A stretch of DNA of 64,000 nucleotides, taken from contig JAKFVL010000019.1 in NCBI GenBank assembly GCA_021732215.1, forward strand, positions 62,001 to 126,000. Direction: 5' to 3'. The translations under genes and the position numbers were made by a program. This DNA comes from Hyphomicrobiales bacterium. Its GTDB lineage: Bacteria; Pseudomonadota; Alphaproteobacteria; Rhizobiales; Xanthobacteraceae. The notes beneath the pieces are model-generated. The model had not been told where the DNA came from and did no database searches. It saw only the letters and a list, made by a program, of their open reading frames with translations. How positions within the stretch are numbered: position 1 is the stretch's first letter; every line of letters starts with the position of its first letter. Shown one piece after another: positions 8,738-17,887 of this stretch.

Positions 8738-9739
8738 TCAGACCTTCACCATCCGTTTGCCGCGGTTGTCGCCGTTGAGCAGCCCGATCAGCGCCTTGGG
8801 CGTGTTCTCAAGCCCGTCGATGATGTCTTCCTGGACCTTGAGCTTGCCCGATGCGACCCACGATTGGAGGTCGGCAAGCGCTTTTTCGCGCTGGTCGTAA
8901 TAATCCATCACGATGAAGCCCTGCATCAGGAGGCGCTTGACCACGATCAGCCCCGGCACGCCGCGCGGGCCGGTCGCCGACGGCGCGCCGTCGTACTGCG
9001 AAACCGCGCCGCAGCAGGCGATCCGTCCGCGATTGGTCATCTGCGCGATGCACGCTTCGAGCACATCGCCGCCGACGTTGTCGAAATAGACGTCGATACC
9101 TTTCGGCGCGGCGGCCTTCAGCTCCTTGAACAACGCGGTGTTCTTGTAGTCGACCGCGGCATTGAAGCCGAGGTCGGAGACCAGCCATTTGCATTTTTCC
9201 GCGCCGCCGGCGATGCCGACCACATGGCAACCCTTGATCTTGGCAATCTGGCCGACGATCGAGCCTACCGATCCCGCAGCAGCTGAAACGACAACTGTCT
9301 CGCCCGCCTTCGGCTGGCCGATATTCAGCAGGCCGAAATATGCGGTGAGCCCCGCAATGCCATAGACGCTGAGCAGATGAGACATCGGCTTGACGGACGG
9401 AACCTTGATGAGATGCCTGGCCGGCAACGCCGCATACTCCTGCCATCCGGTATCGGCGAACACGAGATCGCCGGTCGCAAAGCCGGCCGCTTTCGACGAT
9501 ACGACTTCGCTGATGCTGCCGCCGGCCATCACGGTGTTGGCCTCGACTGCCGCGCGATAGGTTGCGCCGTGCATCCAGGCGCGGTTGGCCGCATCGAGCG
9601 AAATCAGCCGGGTGCGAAGCAGGACTTCGCCATCCTTCGGTTCCGGAATTTTGCCCTCAGCCATCTTGAAGTGATCCGGGCTGAGTTTGCCCGAGGGCTT
9701 TTCGGCCAGCAGTACTTGCCGGTTGACGCTTGCACCCAT
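8738..9739 (-). CDS. NADP-dependent oxidoreductase, MDR family (YncB/CurA-like)
   Basis: 333 aa, zinc-independent medium-chain reductase that reduces activated double bonds of enones or 2-alkenals with NADPH. The Rossmann motif is the form AAAGSVGSIVGQIAK (about 152-166), followed by GIAGGAEKC and YFDNVGGDVLE, both hallmarks of the leukotriene-B4-dehydrogenase-like branch. No structural or catalytic zinc cysteines are visible. Transcribed alone. Confidence 0.9.
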   Translation of the reverse strand: MGASVNRQVLLAEKPSGKLSPDHFKMAEGKIPEPKDGEVLLRTRLISLDAANRAWMHGATYRAAVEANTVMAGGSISEVVSSKAAGFATGDLVFADTGWQEYAALPARHLIKVPSVKPMSHLLSVYGIAGLTAYFGLLNIGQPKAGETVVVSAAAGSVGSIVGQIAKIKGCHVVGIAGGAEKCKWLVSDLGFNAAVDYKNTALFKELKAAAPKGIDVYFDNVGGDVLEACIAQMTNRGRIACCGAVSQYDGAPSATGPRGVPGLIVVKRLLMQGFIVMDYYDQREKALADLQSWVASGKLKVQEDIIDGLENTPKALIGLLNGDNRGKRMVKV

Positions 9740-9961
9740 GACGTTCTCCCGTTCGGCCGCTCCTGACGATGCTGGCGGCCGCGACAGGTGAGGCTAGCCA
9801 GCCTCTCGGGGTTTCACAACATCGGCGGGCCGACGTCCGAAGCAGGTCCGGCGGACGGCTGTATTGCCGGAAAGCGTTGCGTCAACCGCCTTGGCACCAT
9901 GCTGCTGCTCGGCTATTTTGCCGCGGAATTCGAGCAGGATCGGCTCAAGGAGAGGCGTTGC

Positions 9962-10600
9962 GTGTTCAGCTTGGGGCACTCGGTATTGCGACTGACTGCG
10001 GCGATCGTGGCTCCGCTCATGCTGCTGCCCGCAAGCAGGCCGGCGCAGGCCATCGAGATGAGCCGGGAAGTCGCCGAGCTATATTCGTCGGTTTCCATCA
10101 ATCCGCCGAATGCCAGCGTCATGACGGTGTGCTACGGGTTTGTTTGCCGGCGGCGCACGCAGCTCGACTTCAACGCGGTCGATCGCAAGGCATTGACCCA
10201 GATCATGGCCGCCGGAAAAACTGCGGAGGCGGAGCGGGCCGCGGTCCAGAAAGCGGTGATCTGGTTCGACAAGCGGATGGCGCCTGAACTCGGCACCGAC
10301 AAGCGTGTCGCCTATGCGGACTTCCGCTACTTCGACGACAAGCACAACTACGATTGCTGGGACACCACCCGCAACACCACCAGTCTGTTGCTGGTGTTGC
10401 GCGAATGGGGTCTGCTGAAACACCATGTCATCGGCAATCCGCGCTATCGCGGCAATGTCCTGCGGCTGCAAACGCCGCATAACACCGCGGTACTGGTCGA
10501 TCGAACCACCAAAGTCGAGTGGGCGGTCGATCTGTGGCCGCGCAAGTTCGCCGAGGCGCCAGACGTCATGCCGGTCGAGCGCTGGCTTACGGAAAACTGA
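9962..10600 (+). CDS. Exported protein of unknown function
   Basis: 212 aa from GTG 9962, which follows GGAGAG with 7-base spacing; this start produces a clean Sec signal peptide (LRLTAAIVAPLMLLPASRPAQA), whereas the longer open frame from 9788 does not. The mature protein has two cysteines in CYGFVC, a YADFRYFDDKHNYDCWDTTRNTTS stretch with an Asp-Cys-Trp-Asp core, and HNTAVLVDRTTKVEWAVDLW. The last segment resembles transglutaminase-like cysteine-protease folds (Cys...His...Asp order), but I cannot assign a family with confidence. Confidence 0.75.
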   Translation: MFSLGHSVLRLTAAIVAPLMLLPASRPAQAIEMSREVAELYSSVSINPPNASVMTVCYGFVCRRRTQLDFNAVDRKALTQIMAAGKTAEAERAAVQKAVIWFDKRMAPELGTDKRVAYADFRYFDDKHNYDCWDTTRNTTSLLLVLREWGLLKHHVIGNPRYRGNVLRLQTPHNTAVLVDRTTKVEWAVDLWPRKFAEAPDVMPVERWLTEN

Positions 10601-10710
10601 GTCTAGAAAATAAAATCGATCATGCGCGCCCGTTAGCAAACGGGCACGGGGACAATCTTTGTCAGTGTTGCCGCGAGGCTGCCTGCATCATCGACGCAGG
10701 CAGCGGTGTC

Positions 10711-10911
10711 TCAGACCTTGATATTTTCCGCGGACGTGCGGCCGCGGTTTGCGACCTCTTCGTATTCGATCGTCTGGCCTTCGTTGAGAGTGGACAATCC
10801 CGCCTTCTCTACCGCCGAAATATGGACGAACACGTCCTTGCCGCCAGCGCCGGGCTGAATGAATCCGTAGCCCTTGGTCGGGTTGAACCACTTGACAGTA
10901 CCTTTAGCCAT
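10711..10911 (-). CDS. cspA: Cold-shock protein, CspA family
   Basis: 66-aa single OB-fold RNA/ssDNA-binding chaperone. RNP1 KGYGFI is at residues 13-18 and RNP2 DVFVHI at 26-31; the C-terminus [11 protein letters not shown] is typical of alphaproteobacterial members. The ATG at 10911 ([10 protein letters not shown]) is the family start; the open frame begins 9 codons earlier. Confidence 0.96.
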   Translation of the reverse strand: MAKGTVKWFNPTKGYGFIQPGAGGKDVFVHISAVEKAGLSTLNEGQTIEYEEVANRGRTSAENIKV

Positions 10912-10972
10912 CACGTCGTCTCCGCAGTGTCGAAACACTCAATGAATATTAAAATGGTCGATCACAGCCGCT

Positions 10973-11004
10973 GCCCTGCCAAGGATACGCCCTGCCAAGG
11001 ATAT
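10973..11004. repeat. 16-bp tandem duplication upstream of cspA
   Basis: GCCCTGCCAAGGATAC followed directly by GCCCTGCCAAGGATAT, 15 of 16 bases identical. It lies about 60-95 bp upstream of the cspA start codon, in or near its promoter or leader. It may be a recent slippage duplication or a doubled binding site. Confidence 0.85.
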
Positions 11005-11165
11005 CGGCTGCGGGCGTGAAGATAATCCAAATAGTCCAGCGTTGAACAGGTACTAACAACGGCCATTGCTAAGTCGTGGCCATGACACAAGGCCGCAACG
11101 CCGTACGGTGGCATGCCACGCTGCAGCACGGCGATGGAACTCGCGGACGGCGCGGCTGAAACGCA

Positions 11166-11196
11166 AGCACCCGGCCGTCGAAAACGGCCGGGCGCT
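11166..11196 (-). terminator. Hairpin downstream of the 11219 gene
   Basis: Stem CCCGGCCGT / ACGGCCGGG with a 5-base loop, extended by AGC/GCT, immediately beyond the stop codon of the minus-strand gene ending at 11219. T-rich sequence is stronger on the plus-strand side (CTTTTCGATTT), so it may work in both directions. Confidence 0.6.
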
Positions 11197-11218
11197 TTTC
11201 GATTTAACGCCGGAGCGA

Positions 11219-11476
11219 TCAGTACGCGCAGACGTTCACAGTGCGCCAGCGCGGGCCCTTCGGGGTCAGAACGCGGCGGACTTCATAGCAGTCATTGTAT
11301 GCGCTGCCCGTATAGATCGGGGCGTAGCCGAAGCCGAAGCCATGGCCGAAGTGATGACCGTGATGATGATGGAAGCCCCAGCCGCCCTTCCAGCCGGCCG
11401 ATGCGGTGGTGGGCGAGAGAGCAGCGGCGCTCACGGCGGCCGCGGCAATAAGTCCGAGGGCAAGTTTGCGGATCAT
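11219..11476 (-). CDS. Small secreted His/Gly-rich protein
   Basis: 85 aa with a Sec signal peptide (MIRKLALGLIAAAAVSAAAL, cleavage near TTASA). The mature part is very rich in Gly, His, Phe and Trp (WKGGWGFHHHHGHHFGHGFG), then YNDCYEVRRVLTPKGPRWRTVNVCAY with two cysteines. The start at 11476 is set by GGAGA 8 bases upstream. Similar short exported proteins are common in Bradyrhizobium relatives. The histidine run suggests metal binding, which is inference only. Confidence 0.8.
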   Translation of the reverse strand: MIRKLALGLIAAAAVSAAALSPTTASAGWKGGWGFHHHHGHHFGHGFGFGYAPIYTGSAYNDCYEVRRVLTPKGPRWRTVNVCAY

Positions 11477-11669
11477 GGCAATTCTCCAAAATACCAAAAT
11501 ATCAATGCGTGAAACACGCGGGGTTTAAAGTCTGGTTCCTCTGGGCGGGTGTGTTTGGCCCGTCGCGAGATTGGTCGCATCCCGGAAAAACCGGGTTCAT
11601 GGCCAGGCGAAAAATTCGTTGAAAAATCGCTGGAAAGCGTTGCTAAACAAGCATTTATTGACCGGGCGT

Positions 11670-12692
11670 TTATTCGTCGCCGGGGCGCTTGTTCAGCAGA
11701 TCCTTGGCCAGATCGGAGAGCGCGGGCCTCGGCAGCGCCGCGAATGGCAGCGGGCGGATCACATCGATTGCGGCGAGCCCGAGCCGTGCGGTGAGCAATC
11801 CGTTGAGAATGCCTTCGCCGAGGCGCGCGGACAGTTTCGCGGCGATGCCATGCCCCAGCATCTGCTGGATCAGGCTGTCGCTCGCGGCAACGCCGCCGGT
11901 GATCGCAAGATGCGACACCGCATGACGCATCAGCTGGATCATGCCAAGTGCGCCGGGGCGGGCGCCGTAGAGCCGCGCAAGCTGACGCACCATGCGCAGC
12001 GCTGCGACGGAGACGAACAGGATGTCGATCACCGCACGCGGGCTGACCGCGGTTACGACCGAGACACGCTGCGCGGCCGAGGAGATGAGACGGCGCGCTT
12101 CCTGATCGAGCGGCGTCATCAATTCGCGCTCGGCCAGGCGAATACGATCCGCGCCATCGATGATGTCCGCGGCATGGCTTTCCAGCGCCGCGCGCGCCCG
12201 CGCCAGCCTTGGATTGCTGCGTGCGATCTTGAGCAAGTCGTCGACGATGGCGCGGCCCTCGGCACGGTCGTCGCTGACGAGCGCCGCAGCCGCGCGTGCA
12301 TGCAGCCGTTCGATGCTGGCGAGACGGGAGAGGCTCAGCACTTCGCGGCCGGTGATCGCGACCAGCGCGATCAGGGTCGCCACCGCAAGCACCAGCCCGA
12401 GCGCGCCAAGGCCCGGATTAAGCGCGAACAGATCGTCGATCAGCCGTATCGCGCTGACGCCAGCGCCCAGCACGATGAGCCCGCCTAGCCCCGACCAGAA
12501 CAGCGTGCCCCATCGGAGGCCGCGGTGCGCCGGTGCGAGGGGCGTTTCGATGGTAACGGGAAGCTGCGACGGATCGGCTTCGGGCGTGATCTGGATGGTG
12601 CCGCGCGCAGGCCGCATCATCTCGTCGGCCGGATCGCGCACGATCACACCGGGATCGTCGAGCTTGAAGGTCGCCGGTTTGCGGGTGGTCAT
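11670..12692 (-). CDS. YcjF-family (DUF697) membrane protein
   Basis: 340 aa, N-terminal soluble arm of about 65 residues, two close transmembrane segments (about 66-85 and 94-114), then a long helical DUF697 domain containing another hydrophobic hairpin (AVIDILFVSVAALRMVRQLARLYG). The frame is standard and it lies 10 bp downstream of the ycjX-like gene, the same pairing as in E. coli, where YcjX and YcjF are linked to stress responses. Function remains undefined. Confidence 0.85.
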   Translation of the reverse strand: MTTRKPATFKLDDPGVIVRDPADEMMRPARGTIQITPEADPSQLPVTIETPLAPAHRGLRWGTLFWSGLGGLIVLGAGVSAIRLIDDLFALNPGLGALGLVLAVATLIALVAITGREVLSLSRLASIERLHARAAAALVSDDRAEGRAIVDDLLKIARSNPRLARARAALESHAADIIDGADRIRLAERELMTPLDQEARRLISSAAQRVSVVTAVSPRAVIDILFVSVAALRMVRQLARLYGARPGALGMIQLMRHAVSHLAITGGVAASDSLIQQMLGHGIAAKLSARLGEGILNGLLTARLGLAAIDVIRPLPFAALPRPALSDLAKDLLNKRPGDE

Positions 12693-12702
12693 CGGATCTG
12701 TC

Positions 12703-14169
12703 TCATGTCAGCCGGTCACCGATCAGGAACTGGAGCGCTCGGTCGAGGCGAATATGGGGCAGCGCGGGCGCGTCCGCATCGTCCTTTTCGAGAAAAGGCG
12801 GCCGGAATTTCAGGAAACGAAAATCGGTCTCGTGACCGGCGGCGGCCGAAAGCCCCTGAAAGCTGCTCTGACTGGCGAACAGCTCGTCGATGTCCGCAGG
12901 CAAGTCGCCCGGGAACGTCGCGACTTCGGTCTTGCCGTCGAATGTTTCTCCATTGGCCGTCTCGCCAGCGGCAGGAATGCCGATGATGGATGGCAGCGTA
13001 TCGCGTCCGCGCCGAACCTGCGCTTCCCGCGTCGCCCGCACCGCGGCCAGCGCCACCACATCGACGGCAGCGCCTGCCATCTCCGCCCGATTGGCGGCGC
13101 GCTCCACCATGCGGCGCAGGATCGCTTCCAGCCGATCGTGGCTGATGTGATGCAGATGGTCGGCCTTGGTTGCCGCGAACAGGATCCTGTCGATGCGCGG
13201 GCGCACCAGCGAGCTCAGCCAGGTCGCGCGGCCGGTGCGGAAACAATCGAGAATGCCGCCGAGCGCGGATTCGAGATCGTGCAGCGCCTCCGGCCCGGCG
13301 TTGAAGGCGGCAAGTGCATCGACCAGCACGATCTGCCGGTCGAGCCGCGCGAAGTGATCGCGGAAGAACGGCCGCACAACCACGTCCTTGTAGGCCTCGA
13401 AGCGGCGCTGCATCATCGCCCAGAGCGAGTTGTCAGGTGCATCGACGCCATTCGGCAGATCGAGCGGCGCGAAGGTGAGGGCGGGTGAGCCTGCGAGATT
13501 GCCCGGCATCAGGAAGCGGCCGGGCGGCAGCAGACTCATGGCAAAGCGCTCGTCGCGGCAGGCGCGAAGGTAAGCGGTGAAAAGCCGCGCCGCTTTCAGC
13601 GTCGCCTGCTCGTCCTCATGCGCCAGCGGATCGAGCTGTGCGAGTTGCGCGTGCCATTCGCCTGCCAGCTTTGCGCGCGGTCCCTGGCGCGACAGCGTCA
13701 GGCTCTCCGCCGACCATTGCTCGTAGGTCTTGTCCAGCACCGGCAGATCGAGCAGCCACTCGCCCGGGTAATCGACGATGTCGAGCGTCAGCGTCCGCGT
13801 CGCGGCGTTCTCGCGCTGATAGTCGATGACGAGCCGCAGCTCGCTGATGCTGGAGGTCGATTGCGGCCATTGCCTGTCCTCGACCAGCGTCCTGAGATGG
13901 GTTTCGTAATCGAAGCGCGGAATGGCGTCGTTGGGCTGCGGCGTCAGCCGCGCACGGGCGATCCGCCCCGATGCGAGCGATTCGAACACCGGAAAGCGGC
14001 CGCCACGGAGCAGGCCATGCACCAGCGCGGTGATGAAGACCGTCTTGCCGGCCCGCGACAGTCCGGTGACGCCGAGCCGCACCGTCGGATTGAACAGGCC
14101 GGTGCCATAGTCCGCGAGCGCGAGCGCCGAGAGGCGGGCCTCCTCAACAAGATCGGAAAAGAAGGTCAT
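12703..14169 (-). CDS. YcjX-family (DUF463) GTPase-like protein
   Basis: 488 aa starting at ATG 14169 (MTFFSDLVEEARLSAL), the family's usual opening; the open frame continues to 14268 without family content. P-loop GLSRAGKT is at residues 36-43, followed by LDIVDYPGEWLLDLP, the G3-like DxxG region, and ILFAATKADHLH, a G4-like TKAD motif. This supports nucleotide binding. It is co-transcribed with the downstream YcjF-like gene. Confidence 0.88.
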   Translation of the reverse strand: MTFFSDLVEEARLSALALADYGTGLFNPTVRLGVTGLSRAGKTVFITALVHGLLRGGRFPVFESLASGRIARARLTPQPNDAIPRFDYETHLRTLVEDRQWPQSTSSISELRLVIDYQRENAATRTLTLDIVDYPGEWLLDLPVLDKTYEQWSAESLTLSRQGPRAKLAGEWHAQLAQLDPLAHEDEQATLKAARLFTAYLRACRDERFAMSLLPPGRFLMPGNLAGSPALTFAPLDLPNGVDAPDNSLWAMMQRRFEAYKDVVVRPFFRDHFARLDRQIVLVDALAAFNAGPEALHDLESALGGILDCFRTGRATWLSSLVRPRIDRILFAATKADHLHHISHDRLEAILRRMVERAANRAEMAGAAVDVVALAAVRATREAQVRRGRDTLPSIIGIPAAGETANGETFDGKTEVATFPGDLPADIDELFASQSSFQGLSAAAGHETDFRFLKFRPPFLEKDDADAPALPHIRLDRALQFLIGDRLT

Positions 14170-14436
14170 CGGCAGACCGGTCGTCCTCAATTGGCGCACA
14201 AACAAGCGGGCAGGCTTCACAGGTCTGTCATGACCGGCAAGACATGATGGGCGGACGGGTCGATTCAAGAGCTATTGGCACGAATTTGGCAAGGATTGGC
14301 GTGCAAGATGGACCGGTCGAAGCATTCGATCGTCTCTCAAATTCGCCATACAAAGCAGGTGGCGTGGACAGACGGTCGGTTGGATGACAGAATTTTGGCG
14401 GCGGCTTGCCGATCGCAGTTCGTAATCAAGGCCTGA

Positions 14437-15132
14437 GTGATAATGTTTCGTTTGAAGCCGCCGACGACCCACATCATCGACGATATCGCAGGTGCGATAC
14501 GCTGGAACTATGACCGCGCCGAGCTGATCGCCGATTCCGTTGTCCATATTCTCGGTCTGTCGGCCGGCCTGATTGCATCGGTTGCGTTGATCGTGGTGAG
14601 TGGCCTGTTCGCCGCGCCGTCGCATCTTGTGGCCGTGTGCGTCTATGCCGCCGGACTTCTGGCGATGCTGGGGCTGTCGGCGGCCTACAACATGTGGCCG
14701 GTTTCGCCGCGCAAGTGGTTGCTGCGCCGCTTCGACCACTCGGCAATCTATGTCCTTATCGCCGGCACCTACACGCCGTTCGTGATGCAGATCAACGATC
14801 GCATGGTCGCGGGCCTGCTGCTCGGCGGCATCTGGCTGGTCGCCATCGTCGGCATCGTGCTGAAATTGTTTTTCCCCGGACGGTTCGACCGGCTGTCGAT
14901 CGGTTTATACCTTGCCATGGGATGGAGCGGGGTCGCCGCCTACGATGCGGTGATGGCGTCGCTGCCGGTCAATACGCTGGTGTGGCTCGCGGTCGGAGGC
15001 ATTCTCTATACTCTCGGCGTGATCTTCCATGCATGGGAAAGATTGCGTTTCCAGAACGCGATCTGGCACGGGTTTGTGCTTTCCGCCGCCGCCTGCCACT
15101 ATGTCGCGGTGCTCGATCTCGTCCTGACCTGA
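14437..15132 (+). CDS. Hemolysin III / YqfA-like membrane protein (PAQR superfamily)
   Basis: 231 aa with seven hydrophobic segments. It keeps the conserved PAQR residues: DSVVHILGL near the N-terminus, RRFDHSAIYVLIAGTYTPF in the middle, and the C-terminal HAWERLRFQNAIWHGFVLSAAACHY, whose histidines with the first His/Asp form the putative metal site. Start is GTG 14437 or ATG 14443; they differ by two codons. The name hemolysin III is historical and the bacterial role is not settled. Confidence 0.85.
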   Translation: MIMFRLKPPTTHIIDDIAGAIRWNYDRAELIADSVVHILGLSAGLIASVALIVVSGLFAAPSHLVAVCVYAAGLLAMLGLSAAYNMWPVSPRKWLLRRFDHSAIYVLIAGTYTPFVMQINDRMVAGLLLGGIWLVAIVGIVLKLFFPGRFDRLSIGLYLAMGWSGVAAYDAVMASLPVNTLVWLAVGGILYTLGVIFHAWERLRFQNAIWHGFVLSAAACHYVAVLDLVLT

Positions 15133-15192
15133 GAGCGTTTCAGGAAAAAGCGGATACCGGGCGCAGCAGTTCAATAGCCCGGGTCCAATCCC

Positions 15193-15987
15193 ATGAACAT
15201 TGCAGGCCAGATCGTGGTCGTAACCGGCGGCGCCAACGGCATCGGCCGCGCGCTTGCCGAAGTTTTCCATCGCGAGGGCGCCAAGCATGTCGCGGTTGCC
15301 GATCTCGATGAAGCGAATGCGCACGCCGTCGCGAAGACCATCAACGGCTCGGCGTTCAAGTGCGATGTCGGCAAGGAGTCCGATATCAAACGTCTGATCG
15401 ACGAGACCGAAAAGAACCACGGGCCGATCGGGTTGTTCTGTTCCAATGCCGGCATCGGCGGTGGCTTCGATCCGCTGTCGGTCAACGCTGGTGGCACCAG
15501 CGACGAACCGTGGATGAAAAGCTGGGCGATCCATGTGATGGCGCACGTCTATGCCGCGCGGCATCTGATCCCGCGGATGAAGACGCGCGGCGGCGGTTAT
15601 TTCCTCAATACCATCTCCGCGGCTGGGTTGCTGTCGCAGGTCGGCAGCGCGGCGTATTCGACGACCAAGCATGCGGCAGTCGGCTTTGCGGAAAATCTCG
15701 CGATCTCGCATCGCGCCGACAACATCCGCGTTTCGATCCTCTGTCCGCAGGGCGTCGAGACCAACATGCTACGCGGGTTGCCCAAGGGGCCGCAGTCCGG
15801 CGACGGCAATCTCAGCCCGGAGGACGTAGCCGAGGCGGCGCTGAAGGGCATCACGCAAGAGATGTTCTGTATCCTGCCGCATCCGCAGGTGCTCGGTTAC
15901 ATGCGCAAGAAGACCGAGGACTACGACCGCTGGATTGGCGGGATGGCCAAGATTCAGGCCAAGCTGCGCGAGGCCAATCAAGCCTAG
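15193..15987 (+). CDS. Short-chain dehydrogenase/reductase (SDR)
   Basis: 264 aa classical SDR. The cofactor motif TGGANGIG is at residues 11-18, the NAG motif at 85-87 (SNAGIG) and the catalytic triad Ser142, Tyr155 and Lys159 in YSTTK. ADLDE after beta-2 carries an Asp, favouring NAD(H) over NADP(H). The substrate is unknown. It lies 60 bp after the hemolysin-III-like gene and may be co-transcribed. Confidence 0.92.
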   Translation: MNIAGQIVVVTGGANGIGRALAEVFHREGAKHVAVADLDEANAHAVAKTINGSAFKCDVGKESDIKRLIDETEKNHGPIGLFCSNAGIGGGFDPLSVNAGGTSDEPWMKSWAIHVMAHVYAARHLIPRMKTRGGGYFLNTISAAGLLSQVGSAAYSTTKHAAVGFAENLAISHRADNIRVSILCPQGVETNMLRGLPKGPQSGDGNLSPEDVAEAALKGITQEMFCILPHPQVLGYMRKKTEDYDRWIGGMAKIQAKLREANQA

Positions 15988-16002
15988 TTTGCAACGGCAG
16001 TG

Positions 16003-16145
16003 GTTGCATCCCTCCCCCTTGCGGAGAGGGTGGCGCGAGTGAGCGAAGCGAATGGAGCGCCGGGTGGGGGTTCTGCGAACGGCCCCACCCGGCCTCCGCT
16101 TCGCTCGGCCGACCCTCCCCACGCTTCGCGGGGGAGGGATGCAAC
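16003..16145. repeat. Long palindromic intergenic repeat, family E
   Basis: 143-bp imperfect inverted repeat with ends GTTGCATCCCTCCCC and GGGGAGGGATGCAAC and interior arms around GCGAAGCG/CGCTTCGC and CCGGGTGGGG/CCCCACCCGG. It fills the gap between the convergent SDR and benzoylformate-decarboxylase-like genes, so it may also end both transcripts. Only one copy is in this window; sequences of this type are dispersed in related genomes. Confidence 0.85.
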
Positions 16146-16166
16146 TACCACCGCGCAAAATGGTGA

Positions 16167-17780
16167 CTAATGCTTCTGCCCATATAGAACGGGCACGGCG
16201 TCATCGACTGTCACCTCGATCAGCGTCGTGTTCGATGACGCGAAGCCGCGCTTCAATGCGCCGCCGAGTTTCGCGGAGTCAGTGACGCGCACCGCATCGC
16301 AGCCCATGCCCTGCGCGATCTTGACGAAGTCGATGCCGGGCAATTCGAGCCCCGGCACATCGCGGACCTGCATCACGCGCGAGAACGAGCGCATCGCGCC
16401 GTAACCGGAATTGTTCACGACGATCACCGTTAGCGGCAGCTTGCGTTGCGCGGCGGTCCATAGTGCCTGGATCGAATACATCGCCGAGCCGTCGCCGAGG
16501 AGGCAGACGGTGCGCTGCTTGCTGCGATCGAGCGCGATACCGACGGCGGCGGGCAGCGACCATCCGAGTCCGCCGCTCGCCATGGTGTAGAAGCTGTCCT
16601 GTCCGCGCATCGGCAGATGCTTCTGCATGATCGGGCGATGCGACGGGGCTTCCTCGACCAGCAGCGCATCTTTCGGCATCGCCTGTGCGATCGTGTGCAT
16701 CAGATACTCGGCGGGAATCGGATCGGCTGCAGCCGGATGTGGCGGTATCGCACGCGGTGGGGGGATGGGCCGCTTGGTATCCGGCAACAAACCCGTCAGC
16801 GCGGAGAGCGCGGGCGTCATGGTCGCGACAATGCTGTTGCCGGCCGGCGTCACCGCGGCGGCTGCCGGATCGTCGGTGATCTGCCACAGCACCGTGCCGT
16901 TGTGGAAGATATCGGCATGCCCCTCGATGTGAAACGTGAAAACCGGCGCGCCGAACACGACGACAAGGTCGTGCTTGCGCAGCGCATCCGACAGTTGTGT
17001 GGGCGAGGCATGCAGAAATCCGGCGAACAGCGGATGCCGCTCCGGGAAGCTGCAGCGATGCGAAAAGGGACTGACCCACACGGCGGCCTTTGCGCGTTCC
17101 GCGAGCTTCACCATCGCATCGACCGCGCCGGCCTTGTCGATCGACGGTCCAACGACGAAGGCAGGCGCTTTGCTCGCAGCAATCGCGTCGGCGAGCTTGC
17201 GCATGGCCTCCGGATCGGGTCCAAGCTCGCGGCTGATGTGGCGAACGGCGAGCGGCAGCGCCGGCTTGGTCCAGTCGTCGATCGGAACCGATACGAACGT
17301 TGGCCCGCACGGCGGCTGCATGGCTTCGTAATAGGCACGCGCAATCGCGCCCGGCACATCCTCGGGCCGCGCCGGCTCGACGCTGTATTTCACGTAAGGT
17401 CTGGGAAACTCCGAGGCGCGTTCGGCGTAGAGAAACGCCTGCAACGGCAGGATGCTGCGCGCCTGCTGGCCGGCGGTGATGACCATCGGCGTCTGGTTGC
17501 GGAACGCCGTAAAGATGTTGCCGAGCGCATGGCCGACGCCCGCCGCCGCATGCAGGTTGACGAACGAGGCATTGCGTGTTGCTTGCGCATAGCCGTCGGC
17601 CATGCCGATGACGGACGCTTCCTGCAAGCCGAGTACGTAGTCGATGTCGCCGGGCCAGTCGCTCAGGAACGGCAATTCGGTCGAGCCGGGATTGCCAAAT
17701 ACCTTCCGGATGCCGAAACCGCGCAGCAGGCCGAGCGTGACGCTCTTCACGGTGGACGGATTTTTCTCGGTTAAGGCCAT
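16167..17780 (-). CDS. Benzoylformate-decarboxylase-like TPP enzyme
   Basis: 537 aa thiamine-diphosphate enzyme. Compared with Pseudomonas benzoylformate decarboxylase from memory, it keeps the active-site set: FGNPGSTELPFL (Ser33), LQE (Glu54), VNLHAAAG (His77) and FTFHIEGHAD (His284). The TPP-Mg motif GDGSAMYS followed by VVNNSGYGA lies near residue 435. The ATG at 17780 (MALTEKNPST) fits the family; the frame extends 15 codons upstream into repeat D1. It probably decarboxylates a 2-oxo acid with an aromatic or bulky side chain. It stands at the downstream end of a catabolic block. A second, more distant TPP enzyme is at 31571. Confidence 0.85.
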   Translation of the reverse strand: MALTEKNPSTVKSVTLGLLRGFGIRKVFGNPGSTELPFLSDWPGDIDYVLGLQEASVIGMADGYAQATRNASFVNLHAAAGVGHALGNIFTAFRNQTPMVITAGQQARSILPLQAFLYAERASEFPRPYVKYSVEPARPEDVPGAIARAYYEAMQPPCGPTFVSVPIDDWTKPALPLAVRHISRELGPDPEAMRKLADAIAASKAPAFVVGPSIDKAGAVDAMVKLAERAKAAVWVSPFSHRCSFPERHPLFAGFLHASPTQLSDALRKHDLVVVFGAPVFTFHIEGHADIFHNGTVLWQITDDPAAAAVTPAGNSIVATMTPALSALTGLLPDTKRPIPPPRAIPPHPAAADPIPAEYLMHTIAQAMPKDALLVEEAPSHRPIMQKHLPMRGQDSFYTMASGGLGWSLPAAVGIALDRSKQRTVCLLGDGSAMYSIQALWTAAQRKLPLTVIVVNNSGYGAMRSFSRVMQVRDVPGLELPGIDFVKIAQGMGCDAVRVTDSAKLGGALKRGFASSNTTLIEVTVDDAVPVLYGQKH

Positions 17781-17794
17781 TTTATCGATTCTCT

Positions 17795-17876
17795 CGTCAT
17801 GGCCGGGCTGATCCCGGCCGTCCACGTCTTGATGTCATAACAGACGTAGATGCCCGGCATAAAGCCGGGCATGACG
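17795..17876. repeat. Palindromic intergenic repeat, family D copy 1
   Basis: Two nested stems: outer CGTCATGGCCGGGCT / AGCCGGGCATGACG with internal short palindromes CCGGGCTGATCCCGG and GCCCGGCATAAAGCCGGGC, joined by CCACGTCTTG/CAGACGTAG. A second copy is at 20318-20401. It lies between the TPP enzyme and the DUF2147 gene. Confidence 0.85.
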
Positions 17877-17887
17877 ATGATGGTGGA

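Larger units (their letters stand above)
10912..11218. other. Intergenic region between cspA and a small secreted protein gene
   Basis: This 307-bp gap carries the presumed cspA promoter and leader (minus strand) and the 3' flank of the 11219 gene. It contains an AT-rich stretch near 10940-10955, a 16-bp tandem duplication and a strong hairpin (both listed separately). I see no convincing small gene. Confidence 0.6.

Noticed and set aside
14269-14739. Minus-strand 155-aa frame before the hemolysin-III-like gene
   Set aside because: It overlaps the start of a convincing membrane protein on the plus strand and has no domain-like content.
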